Of a stretch of 64,000 nt of DNA, positions 1 through 9,820 are shown one piece after another. How positions within the stretch are numbered: position 1 is the first letter of the stretch; each line of letters opens with the position of its first letter. Source of the stretch: a bacterium (lineage in GTDB: Bacteria > SZUA-79 > Acidulodesulfobacterales > Acidulodesulfobacteraceae); NCBI GenBank assembly GCA_021789605.1, contig JAJYJI010000005.1:21951-85950 (forward strand), read 5' to 3'. The position numbers and the translations under genes were made by a program. The notes beneath the pieces were generated by a model, which was not told where the DNA came from, made no database searches, and saw only the letters and a list, made by a program, of their open reading frames with translations.

Positions 1-265
1 TACGGTCTTTATCCCGATAGAAAGATAATGACAATATTAATATAGATATTTATGTAACTCGTCCAAATCCGGTCGTCCCGGTCAGGGCTTTCCATGCCGT
101 AGTGCATAGTTTTAGATAAGCAAGGTTTAAAAACGAGATGGCGGAAGTAATCGTTGCGAAGCACTAATGCGCTAAAATGCTCGAATGTAACAGATATTCG
201 TTTAATCTTATTTTTGAGAATAAAAGGGAAAATGAGTAAAAAATAGCGGTTATTATCGATGTCTT

Positions 266-718
266 TTATTTGCCGGCAATAATTTCTTCCTCGACCGGCG
301 AAGAATTCCTATCCGGCATCAGGTAACTTTTAATATCGGAGACGGAGCCGGGGCTATTGCCTTTTACCGAAAGTATCACATAGGAATAATAAGGCCACGA
401 AGCGTTTATGTCGAAGTTTGACGGAATTGCCGGATGGTTCGGATGAGTGTGGTAAAACCCCAAAATATCCAGATTCTCCTTTCTTGAAATTTTATCCATT
501 TCGAGCATATCTTTGGGTTCTATTTCAAAGCTGTCCCATGCTATTTTTCCGAATCGGTTTTCGGCGGGATAAACTTTTACGATAATTTTATTTTCGCCTT
601 CGAGCCTTCCTAAAAGTCCTCCGCATGCTTCGTATGGGAAAATTTCCTCCGCATGCTTTTTTATAATTTCGAGTTCATTTTTCTGTATTATTATTGGCAT
701 AAAATAAAGATAACGCAA
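266..718 (-). CDS. JAMM/MPN+ (Mov34/Mec-type) metalloprotease
   Basis: JAMM motif: upstream Glu (FPYEACGGLLG) and HTHPNHPAIPSNFD (HxHPx7SxxD); last gene of the sulfur-carrier cluster. Confidence 0.85.
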   Translation of the reverse strand: MRYLYFMPIIIQKNELEIIKKHAEEIFPYEACGGLLGRLEGENKIIVKVYPAENRFGKIAWDSFEIEPKDMLEMDKISRKENLDILGFYHTHPNHPAIPSNFDINASWPYYSYVILSVKGNSPGSVSDIKSYLMPDRNSSPVEEEIIAGK

Positions 719-835
719 ATAAATAATTAGTTTAATCGTAAATTATCAATCCAGATTCGGCTTTTGCCTATATTCCGGGAATTTCCGCCCGCGCTTGCCG
801 GAAAGCGTTTTATGTTTTGATAAATATAAATAAAG

Positions 836-1756
836 CTAAAAATCGGAAAACACGCGCGTCGAAAGATATCTCGAACCCGTGTCGGGCAGAACGGTGGCAA
901 AGTTTCCTTTATATTTGACGGCAAGCTTATAGATTCCGTACACGTTGGCTCCGGAAGAAAATCCGCATAAAAGACCTTCTTCCTTGACGAGCCTTTTAAG
1001 CATGGCATAACTGCCTTCCGTATCGACCTTAACAAAATCGTCTATTATTTTATTGTGGTCGAAACCCTCGAAATTAAGGCAATAGTTATATTTCCATCCT
1101 TCTATTCCGTGTATTTGGCTGTCGGGGACTATTGCCACGACCTTAATTTTATCGTTATATTCCTTAAGCCTTTTCCCCACGCCCAATATCGTTCCTCCCG
1201 TGCCGATGCCTGCGGCGAAATAGTCTATATTGCCGCCGGTTTGTTCGAGCAGTTCCATCGCCGTAGTTTCGTAATGCGCGATAGGATTAAACGGGTTATT
1301 GTACTGGTCCGGCATATAATATAAGTCCCTGCCTCCCCTTTCGTATTCCTCTATCGACCTTTTTATCGCCCCGTCGGTGCTTTCTTCCGCAGGCGTAAGG
1401 ATTAACTCGGCTCCGAAAAGCCGCATTATTTTTTTTCTCTCGTCGCTCATGTTTGAAGGGGCGTAAATTTTAACCTTGATTCCCATGAAAGCCCCGAGCA
1501 TCGCGTAAGAAATACCCGTATTGCCGGAGGAGGAGTCAATTATAGTGGTTCCGGTTTTTAAAAGGCCCTTTTCCACGGCATTTTTCAGCATATATAAAGC
1601 GGGCCTGTCTTTGACGGAGCCGCCCGGATTAAGGCATTCCAATTTTGCGTATAATTTCGACCCCGTTCCCGGATTAATTATTTTATTTAAAAGAACCGCT
1701 CCGGTAGCCCCTATGTTCGATAAAGCGCTAAAAATATAAGGATTATTTTTTTCCAT
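836..1756 (-). CDS. PLP-dependent cysteine synthase family protein (CysK/CysM-like)
   Basis: LNPGGSVKDR PLP lysine motif, SSGNTGISYAM loop, GTGGTILGVG. Confidence 0.9.
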   Translation of the reverse strand: MEKNNPYIFSALSNIGATGAVLLNKIINPGTGSKLYAKLECLNPGGSVKDRPALYMLKNAVEKGLLKTGTTIIDSSSGNTGISYAMLGAFMGIKVKIYAPSNMSDERKKIMRLFGAELILTPAEESTDGAIKRSIEEYERGGRDLYYMPDQYNNPFNPIAHYETTAMELLEQTGGNIDYFAAGIGTGGTILGVGKRLKEYNDKIKVVAIVPDSQIHGIEGWKYNYCLNFEGFDHNKIIDDFVKVDTEGSYAMLKRLVKEEGLLCGFSSGANVYGIYKLAVKYKGNFATVLPDTGSRYLSTRVFSDF

Positions 1757-1991
1757 CTTTTTCCACGATAATTTCGTAATCGGTGTCGTTAATTTTATTG
1801 ACGGAGAGAACTTTATGCCCCTGTTCCTCCATAGAGCGGGGAACGTTTCTGATGGCGGGTTCGTAATCGACTACGACCCTTAAAATTTCGCCTTTTTTCA
1901 TCTTCTCCAAGGCGAGTTTGGATTTTACGAACGTGAAAGGGCATATTTCTCCCTTAATATTCAATTCGCCGTTTTCTTTATATCCGGACAT
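1743..1991 (-). CDS. TusA/SirA-like sulfurtransferase
   Basis: 82 aa, small fold with CPFTFVKSK motif; overlaps the cysK start. Confidence 0.8.
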   Translation of the reverse strand: MSGYKENGELNIKGEICPFTFVKSKLALEKMKKGEILRVVVDYEPAIRNVPRSMEEQGHKVLSVNKINDTDYEIIVEKDGKK

Positions 1992-2090
1992 TTAATTTAT
2001 ACCTCTGTATGCGTTTATATTTAGGTTATATTTAGGCATCATATTATAATTATCGTTATGCGTCTTGGCGCTCGCCGCGCAGGCGCATTT

Positions 2091-2894
2091 TCAGCTCCTG
2101 AATTCGCAGAGGTCGCCGCATTCTATCAATTCAAAAATGCTCGGGTTTTCTCCGCACAGCGGGCACGTTTTATCTTTTCTTAATTTCATCTCTGTAAATT
2201 TCATATCTAAGGCATCGTAAATCAAAAGCCTGCCGTTTAAAGTAGTTCCAATTTCCAAAATAATTTTTATAACCTCGTTTGCCTGAATCGCGCCTATCAC
2301 TCCCGGAAGAACTCCCAGAACCCCGGCTTCCTGACAGCTTGGAACAAGGCCGGCGGGCGGGGGAGACGGAAAAAGGCATCTGTAGCACGGTCCGGTTTCG
2401 GGCAGAAATACCGTCGCCTGCCCGTCAAACCGAAAAATGGAGCCGTAAACGAGAGGCTTTTTCATAAAATGGCAGGCGTCGTTTATAAGATATCTCGTAG
2501 GAAAATTATCGGTCGCGTCTACGACCACGTCGTAATCTTTTATTAAATCTTTTATGTTGGCGGCATTTATGCTTTCCTTGTAAGTTACGACCTTTACGTC
2601 GGTATTAATCCGCGCTATGGAATCTTTCGCCGAATCGACCTTATATCTTCCTACGTCGGCAGTGCCGTGCCATATCTGTCTTTGAAGATTTGACAAATCT
2701 ACCGTGTCGAAATCCACTATGCCCAGCGTTCCAATTCCCGCCGCGCCGAGATAGTATCCGCAAGGCGCGCCGAGACCGCCGGCTCCTATCAATAAAACCT
2801 TGGACGATAATAGCTTCATCTGCCCTTCGCCGCCTACTTCAGGCAATATTATATGCCGCGCATATCTTTTAATCCGTTCTTCGGTGAATTCCAA
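2091..2894 (-). CDS. ThiF/MoeB/HesA-type E1-like adenylyltransferase
   Basis: RYARHIILPEVGGEGQ, GAGGLGAPCGYYL nucleotide-binding loop, CPLCG zinc site. Confidence 0.9.
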   Translation of the reverse strand: MEFTEERIKRYARHIILPEVGGEGQMKLLSSKVLLIGAGGLGAPCGYYLGAAGIGTLGIVDFDTVDLSNLQRQIWHGTADVGRYKVDSAKDSIARINTDVKVVTYKESINAANIKDLIKDYDVVVDATDNFPTRYLINDACHFMKKPLVYGSIFRFDGQATVFLPETGPCYRCLFPSPPPAGLVPSCQEAGVLGVLPGVIGAIQANEVIKIILEIGTTLNGRLLIYDALDMKFTEMKLRKDKTCPLCGENPSIFELIECGDLCEFRS

Positions 2895-2966
2895 AATTTT
2901 TCCTCCGTTGCCGGTCCGCCTTTATTTCTTTGCCTGCCGCAGCCGGTTATACGATTAATTATTTTT

Positions 2967-3482
2967 TTATTCCACTACGTTAAGGACTATGGGTTCTACG
3001 GTTACTCCCTTAGATTCCAAAAATTTTACCGCTTTTTCTATTTCGTCGGGACTGCCTTCAAGTTCTATCGCGATTATGCCTATATCGTTCGAGATGCTGG
3101 CGCTTCTAATGTTGGTTATTACGTTAAAATTTTTTCCTATGAGATATATAAGGGGCTCTTTAATAACATCTTGCGGATAGTTAAGATAAAACTTTTTTTT
3201 TTCGGAAACCCCTCCGGCGATTGCGGGAATTATGGAAATCGTATCCCCGTCTTTAACTTTGGAATTTATACTGTCTATAAACCTTATATCTTCGTCGTTA
3301 AGATAGACGTTGACGAATCTCCTGACCTGGTCGTTCTGTTCGCATATCCTTTCTTTAATGCCTGAAAAATTTTTTTCTAAATCGTTTATAATTTCGAGTA
3401 TGGTAAAGCCGTTCGACTCTACTTCGGCTTTTCCGCCTGTTAAGGACCTTAACGGCGTGGGTATTCTGACTTTTATAGACAT
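2967..3482 (-). CDS. ThiS/MoaD-like sulfur carrier fused to NIL domain
   Basis: N-terminal ubiquitin-like fold ending in internal ...IIPAIAGG, followed by a ~75 aa ACT/NIL-like domain. Confidence 0.8.
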   Translation of the reverse strand: MSIKVRIPTPLRSLTGGKAEVESNGFTILEIINDLEKNFSGIKERICEQNDQVRRFVNVYLNDEDIRFIDSINSKVKDGDTISIIPAIAGGVSEKKKFYLNYPQDVIKEPLIYLIGKNFNVITNIRSASISNDIGIIAIELEGSPDEIEKAVKFLESKGVTVEPIVLNVVE

Positions 3483-3584
3483 TTAAGCCTCCTTTTGCTT
3501 ATTTCTTATTTATAATTAAATGATGATTTTATTTTGTTATTTTTATCTATTAAAGTTAAGTTAATCTATCTTCCTTTATCTATT

Positions 3585-4832
3585 TTATTGATTTTTCCCT
3601 TTAATTTTTTCAAGAACTTTTTCGAATTCGCCTAAGTTGGCCTCTATCGTTGCCGGCTCTTTCAGTTTTCCGTTTACCGCTTCAAGCGTTTTTAAGCCGT
3701 TTCCGGTTATCGCAAGAACCGTGGTTTCATTTTTATTTATGCGGCCTTTTTCTATGAGTTTTTTGGCAACGGCAACGGTAACCCCGCCCGCCGTTTCGGT
3801 AAAGATTCCTTCGGTTCCAGCCAAAAGTTTCATTCCTTCCACGATTTCGTCGTCCGTCGCGTCTTCGCCGTACCCGCCGGATTTATTCATAAGGTCGGAC
3901 GCATAGTATCCGTCGGCGGGATTGCCTATCGCAAGAGATTTTGCAATAGTATCCGGCGTCCTGACCGGCTTGATGAATTCCCTTTTTTCTTTAACGGAAG
4001 CGGTTATGGGGTTGCATCCAGTAGCCTGCGCCCCGAAAATTTTCGTATGCGGTTTTTCTTTTAATAAGCCGCAGTATTCAAATTCATCTATGGCTTTTCC
4101 GACTTTCGTAATCAGCGAACCGCCAGCCATAGGAACTACGACGTTGTCGGGCGCTTTAAATCCTAACTGTTCAAGCATTTCAAAAGTAAGAGACTTTGAG
4201 CCTTCGGCATAGTAAGGCCTTAAATTTATGTTTACGAATGCCCAGCTGTATTTGCCGGCAATTTCGGTGCACAGCCTGTTTACTTTATCGTAGCTTCCGT
4301 TAATTTTTACAAGATTTGTGCCGTATATTAACGTTCCCAGAACTTTTCCGATTTCAAGGTTGGACGGTATGAATACAAAACTTTCGTAACCGGAAGAAGC
4401 CGCCAGAGCGGCGACAGAATTAGCGAGATTTCCGGTAGAGGCGCATGCCACGACATTGAAGCCGAATTCTTTGGCTTTTGCTATGGCTACGGAAACGACC
4501 CTGTCTTTAAAAGAAAGGGTCGGGAAATTTACCGCGTCGTTTTTTATGTATAATTCTTTAACGCCCAATGCCTTAGCAAGGTTATCGGCCTTAACAAGCG
4601 GGGTATATCCTACGTTTTTTCCTATTTTTATTTCTCCCTTTATAGGGAGAAGCTCCTGATAGCGCCACATATTGGGCTCTCTGGATTTAATTTTTTCGAC
4701 GGTTATTTGTTTTTTAATATTGTCGTAATCGTAATCTACTTCCAATGGACCGAAACAGTAATCGCAAACATATAGCGGACTATCCGGATATTCTTTTCCG
4801 CATTCCCTGCACTTTAAACCTTTAACGAACAT
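3585..4832 (-). CDS. thrC: threonine synthase-family PLP enzyme
   Basis: N-terminal zinc ribbon CRECG...CDYC, PTLSFKDR lysine motif, ACASTGNLANS. Confidence 0.85.
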   Translation of the reverse strand: MFVKGLKCRECGKEYPDSPLYVCDYCFGPLEVDYDYDNIKKQITVEKIKSREPNMWRYQELLPIKGEIKIGKNVGYTPLVKADNLAKALGVKELYIKNDAVNFPTLSFKDRVVSVAIAKAKEFGFNVVACASTGNLANSVAALAASSGYESFVFIPSNLEIGKVLGTLIYGTNLVKINGSYDKVNRLCTEIAGKYSWAFVNINLRPYYAEGSKSLTFEMLEQLGFKAPDNVVVPMAGGSLITKVGKAIDEFEYCGLLKEKPHTKIFGAQATGCNPITASVKEKREFIKPVRTPDTIAKSLAIGNPADGYYASDLMNKSGGYGEDATDDEIVEGMKLLAGTEGIFTETAGGVTVAVAKKLIEKGRINKNETTVLAITGNGLKTLEAVNGKLKEPATIEANLGEFEKVLEKIKGKNQ

Positions 4833-4913
4833 TTTTTCTCCTTATGTTATCTTAAAATTTATTTATTTTATATTTATTCCGACGGCAATAAATTAACATT
4901 AAAATAATAAAAA

Positions 4914-4950
4914 AACCCCTTCTTCCTAATGAAATATAGAAGAAGAGGTT
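4914..4950 (-). terminator. intrinsic terminator in thrC leader (riboswitch expression platform)
   Basis: minus strand aacctcttcttcta-tatttca-ttaggaagaaggggtt followed by ttttttt. Confidence 0.75.
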
Positions 4951-4965
4951 TTTAAAAACTCTTTT

Positions 4966-5069
4966 CTTCTTATCTTCCAGGAATAAACCTGCGGGAATTA
5001 GCACCGATTTTGTCAGACATCGGTTGCTGCGGTTTCAAAGGGCCCGTCCCTCTACCGCTCTCGATAAGA
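4966..5069 (-). promoter_or_regulatory. SAM-I (S-box) riboswitch
   Basis: minus strand cttatcgagagcggtagagggacgggccctttgaaaccgcagcaaccgatgt...atcggtgctaattcccgcaggtttattcctggaagataag matches the S-box consensus. Confidence 0.93.
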
Positions 5070-5430
5070 ACCTTACGATTTTATTTAAAAGAACAATTTT
5101 GTTTAGAATTAAATTATACGATATTTCTATTATATAGAATATATCGCAAGATTGTCAAATAAAAAAATAATAAAAAACAACAATAAAAAAAATAATAAAA
5201 CGTCGGCGGTTGATAATTAATAGATATCAAAATGCCCGCCTGTTAATAACTTTTAATTTGTCTATTCCTTAACTAAAAATAAAAGTAAAAACAATCGGCG
5301 CATATTTGCATTATTAATATTTTTATATTTAATATTTGTATTTGTAATAATTTGAAATTAAAATATAATAAAAATAACAAGCAAGATAAAAAAATTACAA
5401 CTAAATTCAGACAAAAATACGGGTATTTTT

Positions 5431-6161
5431 ATGGCCGAAACGTCCCTTGCGGAAGAACAGTTGCTGCTGAAGAATATTATAAAATATATCAAGGAAAAAA
5501 AGCATAAAGTTCAGGCGTTATGGTTCGGAGAAGAAAATTTGTCGTGCGGGGCGATTATATCCGGCATTAATGACGAATATTCCGTCGTAAGCCTGCATTT
5601 CGACAGCAAAATATTGCGTATGCCGCAGATTGGAAGCTTCGTAATATTAAGGGTTTTTTTCTTTTTTCTCCTATTACCGGAAAAATTAAAAAAATAAACG
5701 GGGACAAGTCCGTCGTTATAGAATCTATAAGCTTCGTAAAGCCTAAAATAAATAAGAGGCGGTATCCGAGATTTATTTTATACGAATTGGTAGAGGCGCA
5801 GGTAATGATAGGCAACAGTATTTTTTCGATAGAAATAAACGATATTTCCAAGGACGGAATAGGATTTATACTGCCGTCCGAAAGAAACATGATGGGACTT
5901 ATAGGGAAATCCGGGTTTATCCAGCTAAATTATAAAAACAACCTTACGAGAATAAACGGAAACATCGTATGGGTCAACAGGTTTTCCGAAAATAAATACG
6001 TAGGCGGAATGGTTCTTTACACTACAAATAAAGATAAAGATATAATTACCGACATAATATTCGAAAATATATATATAGCCGAAAAGGAAATTTTTAAACT
6101 CATATCTTATTCCGGAACAAATAATGAAGAACAAGCCGTTTCCGCGCAAACCGGCATATGA
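5431..6161 (+). pseudogene. PilZ-domain (c-di-GMP binding) protein, split by a frameshift at a poly-T run
   Basis: ORFs 5431..5697 and 5787..6161 join if one T is added near 5654-5667; downstream frame carries RRYPRF (RxxxR) and NDISKDG (D/NxSxxG) PilZ motifs. Confidence 0.7.
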
Positions 6162-6855
6162 AATATCTTTTTTAATACTATCCGTTTTTATTTTAATCCC
6201 GGCGCTTTCCGGATGCGTTCCTTATATTGTAGGCGGCCGCTCTTCCGAATATTATCCGCCTCAAAAAACTTCCAAAAATGTCGAGATAGGAATTGCATCG
6301 TGGTACGGCCCAGGCTTTCAAGGCAGGGCGACGGCGAGCGGACAAATTTATAATATGTACGATATGACCGCCGCTTCAAAAACCCTTCCGTTGAAGGGCT
6401 ATGCTTACGTTACGGATATTCAAAACCATAGAAGCGTGGAAGTTTACGTTAACGACAGGGGGCCGTACGTAGGCGGCAGGATTATAGACCTTTCTTACGC
6501 GGCCGCGAAAGCCCTCAATATGATAGGGCCGGGTACCGCATTGGTAAGGATACAGTATCTGGGGCGGAGCCCGGTATCAATAAATTATGCAAACGGATAT
6601 AACGAAAAATATATCCCCCCTTTATTCGGCTATACGCTTCAATTTGCGGCATATACGGAAAAATCCAAAGCGTTGAATAAAATTAACGAGATGAAAAAAA
6701 TAGTTCCGGGAGTCCATTTAACGACTAAAAAAGTTGACGGGACACTCTATTATAAAGTGGTATTGGGCAAATTTAGAAATTTAAAAGGCGCTTATAATTT
6801 TGCCAAGATTATCGCGAGTTACGGGTACGACGTCTATATAACCAAAATAGAGTAG
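6124..6855 (+). CDS. rlpA: RlpA-like lipoprotein (double-psi beta barrel + C-terminal SPOR-like)
   Basis: lipobox LSGC, ASWYGPGFQGRATASG, NDRGPYVGGRIIDLS, C-terminal SPOR-like repeat. Confidence 0.88.
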   Translation: MKNKPFPRKPAYEISFLILSVFILIPALSGCVPYIVGGRSSEYYPPQKTSKNVEIGIASWYGPGFQGRATASGQIYNMYDMTAASKTLPLKGYAYVTDIQNHRSVEVYVNDRGPYVGGRIIDLSYAAAKALNMIGPGTALVRIQYLGRSPVSINYANGYNEKYIPPLFGYTLQFAAYTEKSKALNKINEMKKIVPGVHLTTKKVDGTLYYKVVLGKFRNLKGAYNFAKIIASYGYDVYITKIE

Positions 6856-6900
6856 AACAAAATTATTTAAATTTTAATTTATTTATAATAAAATATTCAA

Positions 6901-7668
6901 ATGAAAAAAATAGTCGCGGTTATACCGGCCAGATATAAATCCACAAGGTTCGAAGGCAAGCCTCTCGCTTTAATCATGGGCAAGCCTATGATAAAGCATG
7001 TTTATGACGGCGTTATAAAATCTGGCATGTTATCGGACGTTATAATCGCTACGGAAGACAGGAGAATATATGACGTTTGCAGGGATTTCGGAGCAAATGC
7101 CGTTATGACGAAAGAGTCGCATCAAACGGGAACGGACAGGATAATAGAAGCCATAAGCGGCATCGATGCGGATATCGTTTTAAACATTCAGGGGGACGAG
7201 CCGTTAGTTAATGCCGAAATAATAGAAGCGCTAATAAAACCTTTCGGCGAAGAGGACAATATTTCATATACCAGCGTAAAAACGCATATTTATTCTTACG
7301 AAGAATTCATTGACCCAAATAACGTAAAGGTCATCGTGGATAAAAATAACTTCGGCATTTATTTCTCGAGAAGCCCTATTCCGTATGACAGGGAAAAGGC
7401 GCCAAACCTTAAAGATTTTAAAGGCGTTTTCGGTTACAAGCACCTTGGCTTTTACGGATATACCATGGAATTCCTTATGAAATTCGGAAAAATGAACGCA
7501 TCTTATTTAGAAAAAAAAGAGATGTTGGAACAGCTAAGAGCGGTAGAAAACGGGTACAGGATAAAAGTCGAAACCGTTAATATCTCTACTATTCCCGTAG
7601 ATGTTCCAGGCGATATAAAAAAGGTTGAAAATTTTATTTTAAAATCTTATAATGATAAGCTTGAATAA
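6901..7668 (+). CDS. kdsB: 3-deoxy-manno-octulosonate cytidylyltransferase
   Basis: VIPARYKSTRFEGKPL, NIQGDEPLV, SRSPIPYDR. Confidence 0.95.
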   Translation: MKKIVAVIPARYKSTRFEGKPLALIMGKPMIKHVYDGVIKSGMLSDVIIATEDRRIYDVCRDFGANAVMTKESHQTGTDRIIEAISGIDADIVLNIQGDEPLVNAEIIEALIKPFGEEDNISYTSVKTHIYSYEEFIDPNNVKVIVDKNNFGIYFSRSPIPYDREKAPNLKDFKGVFGYKHLGFYGYTMEFLMKFGKMNASYLEKKEMLEQLRAVENGYRIKVETVNISTIPVDVPGDIKKVENFILKSYNDKLE

Positions 7669-7710
7669 TTTAAAATAATAATTTTTAAAAAGCAAAGGAG
7701 CATTAAGAAA

Positions 7711-7926
7711 ATGAAAGAAGGAATACACCCTAAAATTTATCAGGCAAAGGTAAAATGCGCATGCGGCGAAGAGTTTATTACCGGAAGTACCGCCCCGGAA
7801 ATTCACGTCGATATATGCTCGAAATGCCACCCTTTCTATACCGGCAAACAAAAATTCGTGGATAGCGCAGGAAGAATCGATAAATTTAATAAAAAATACG
7901 CCAAGATAAGCAACAATAAGAAATAA
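7711..7926 (+). CDS. rpmE: ribosomal protein bL31 (zinc-binding form)
   Basis: [35 protein letters not shown]. Confidence 0.95.
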   Translation: MKEGIHPKIYQAKVKCACGEEFITGSTAPEIHVDICSKCHPFYTGKQKFVDSAGRIDKFNKKYAKISNNKK

Positions 7927-7973
7927 AATCAGAAATAAAGAAAGTTCGCTTTACGGCCTTTCCTTTTTAATTA

Positions 7974-8684
7974 ATGGTTAAACTAATCAACTATACTTCT
8001 AAACCCGAAATTACCATAGCGATAGCCGCCCGGCTTTGCTACAGCTCCTATGATATCGCAAAAATTGAAAAAGATTTTAACGACGGGGAAAAGGGATTAG
8101 AAAAAGCAAGAAAATTAATTAAAAGAATCAGAACCTCCGGCCACGATTCCGTCTTGGAACATTCAAGCTTTTCCTTCGGCGTAGAAAGACTTTCGAGAAG
8201 CGCCTCGCATCAATTAGTCAGGCACCGCATCGCGTCTTATTCCCAAAGAAGCCAGCGTTACGTTAAGGAGTTAAAGCCGTGCTATGTTATTCCCGATTCC
8301 ATATCCGGAAATAAAGAATTTTTGGCAAAATACAATAAAACGGTCGAGGCTATTTTCTCCTTATACGGTTATTTTATAGAGAACGGAATTCCGGCCGAAG
8401 ATGCAAGATACCTGCTTCCCAACGCAACCGAAACGCAGCTCGTATTTACTATGAACGCAAGAGAGCTTCTGCATTTTTTCAGACTGAGGGGATGCCGGAG
8501 AGCGCAGTGGGAGATAAGGCGGGTCGCGGGGGAAATGTTCAAGCTTGTTTATCCTATCGCCCCGTCAGTTTTTCAGGGCGCTGGTCCCGCATGCGTGAGA
8601 GGAAACTGTTCGGAGGGAGAATTTTCTTGCGGAAATCCTTCGGAAGTTAGGTCTTCATGGCTAAAAGGCGGTTTAGACTTTTAA
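7974..8684 (+). CDS. thyX: flavin-dependent thymidylate synthase
   Basis: RHRIASYSQRSQRY ThyX motif. Confidence 0.95.
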   Translation: MVKLINYTSKPEITIAIAARLCYSSYDIAKIEKDFNDGEKGLEKARKLIKRIRTSGHDSVLEHSSFSFGVERLSRSASHQLVRHRIASYSQRSQRYVKELKPCYVIPDSISGNKEFLAKYNKTVEAIFSLYGYFIENGIPAEDARYLLPNATETQLVFTMNARELLHFFRLRGCRRAQWEIRRVAGEMFKLVYPIAPSVFQGAGPACVRGNCSEGEFSCGNPSEVRSSWLKGGLDF

Positions 8685-8741
8685 TTTTCAGCCGTAAAAG
8701 TTTTCGATAGATTTTTATTTTGTCAAAAGGTGCAATTTTAA

Positions 8742-9815
8742 ATGCTGGACGATATTTTAATAAAAAAAGCTCAGGAATTAGCCGATAAATCTAAAGAGAT
8801 ATACGGCAGAATACGCGAAGAAAGTTCCAAAGGATTCAGCTCCAACATAAAAGAACTTTCCAAGCAATATAACCTTATCAAAAAAACCGCGGAGCAGTTT
8901 GCCGAACACAATAAAATAGAATCCGACATTAAAGACCTAGAGGACCTGGTTAGGCACGAATCCGACGAGGCGCTGATAGGATTGGAAACCGAAGAGATAA
9001 ATTCTTTAAAAAACAAAGCTTCAAAATTAGCCGAAGAAATAAAAGTTTTTTTTTACCCGAAAGAAAATCTTAAGGATAAAGATATTTTGCTTGAAATAAG
9101 GGCTGCCACGGGGGGAGAAGAGGCCGCCCTTTTCGCGCTCGACCTTTTTAAAATGTATAATAAATACGCTCTTAGCAAAAACTTTCAGTTCGAGGCGATT
9201 TCTTTAAGCCCATCGTCTTCCGGCGGACTGAAGGAAGCGGTGGTATCCGTAAAAGGCAAAGACGCCTACCGTCTTTTAAAATATGAGAGCGGAGTTCACA
9301 GGGTCCAAAGGATACCGGCTACCGAAACGCAGGGAAGGGTGCATACTTCTGCGGCAACCGTTGCCGTTATGCCGGAACCGGAAGAAGTCGAGCTTAAAAT
9401 AAACGGCGAAGATTTAAGGATAGACGTTTACAGGTCTTCGGGACACGGAGGGCAGAGCGTAAATACGACAGATTCGGCGGTAAGGGTTACCCATATTCCC
9501 ACCGGTCTCGTGGTTACGTGCCAGGACGAAAAATCCCAGCATAAAAACAAAGCAAAAGCCTTAAGAATCTTAAGGTCGAGGCTTCTGAGCAGAATGGAAG
9601 CGGATAAAAAAAGCGTAGAGGCGCAAAGCAGGAAGAGCATGGTCGGAAGCGGCGATAGAAGCGAGAAAATAAGAACGTATAATTTTCCTCAAGGCAGGGT
9701 TACCGACCACCGGGCGGGAATAACCATACATAAACTGTCGTCTTTTATCGACGGCAATATGGATGAACTTTTAGCGCCCCTGGCAGATTATTTTGAATCC
9801 CAAATACAGTCGTAA
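8742..9815 (+). CDS. prfA: peptide chain release factor 1
   Basis: SSGHGGQSVNTTDSAVRVTHIPTG (GGQ motif). Confidence 0.95.
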   Translation: MLDDILIKKAQELADKSKEIYGRIREESSKGFSSNIKELSKQYNLIKKTAEQFAEHNKIESDIKDLEDLVRHESDEALIGLETEEINSLKNKASKLAEEIKVFFYPKENLKDKDILLEIRAATGGEEAALFALDLFKMYNKYALSKNFQFEAISLSPSSSGGLKEAVVSVKGKDAYRLLKYESGVHRVQRIPATETQGRVHTSAATVAVMPEPEEVELKINGEDLRIDVYRSSGHGGQSVNTTDSAVRVTHIPTGLVVTCQDEKSQHKNKAKALRILRSRLLSRMEADKKSVEAQSRKSMVGSGDRSEKIRTYNFPQGRVTDHRAGITIHKLSSFIDGNMDELLAPLADYFESQIQS

Positions 9816-9820
9816 TTAAT

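Noticed and set aside
2853-3365. 170-aa plus-strand ORF (Phe/Tyr-rich)
   Set aside because: Shadow of the ThiS-NIL and ThiF genes on the minus strand.
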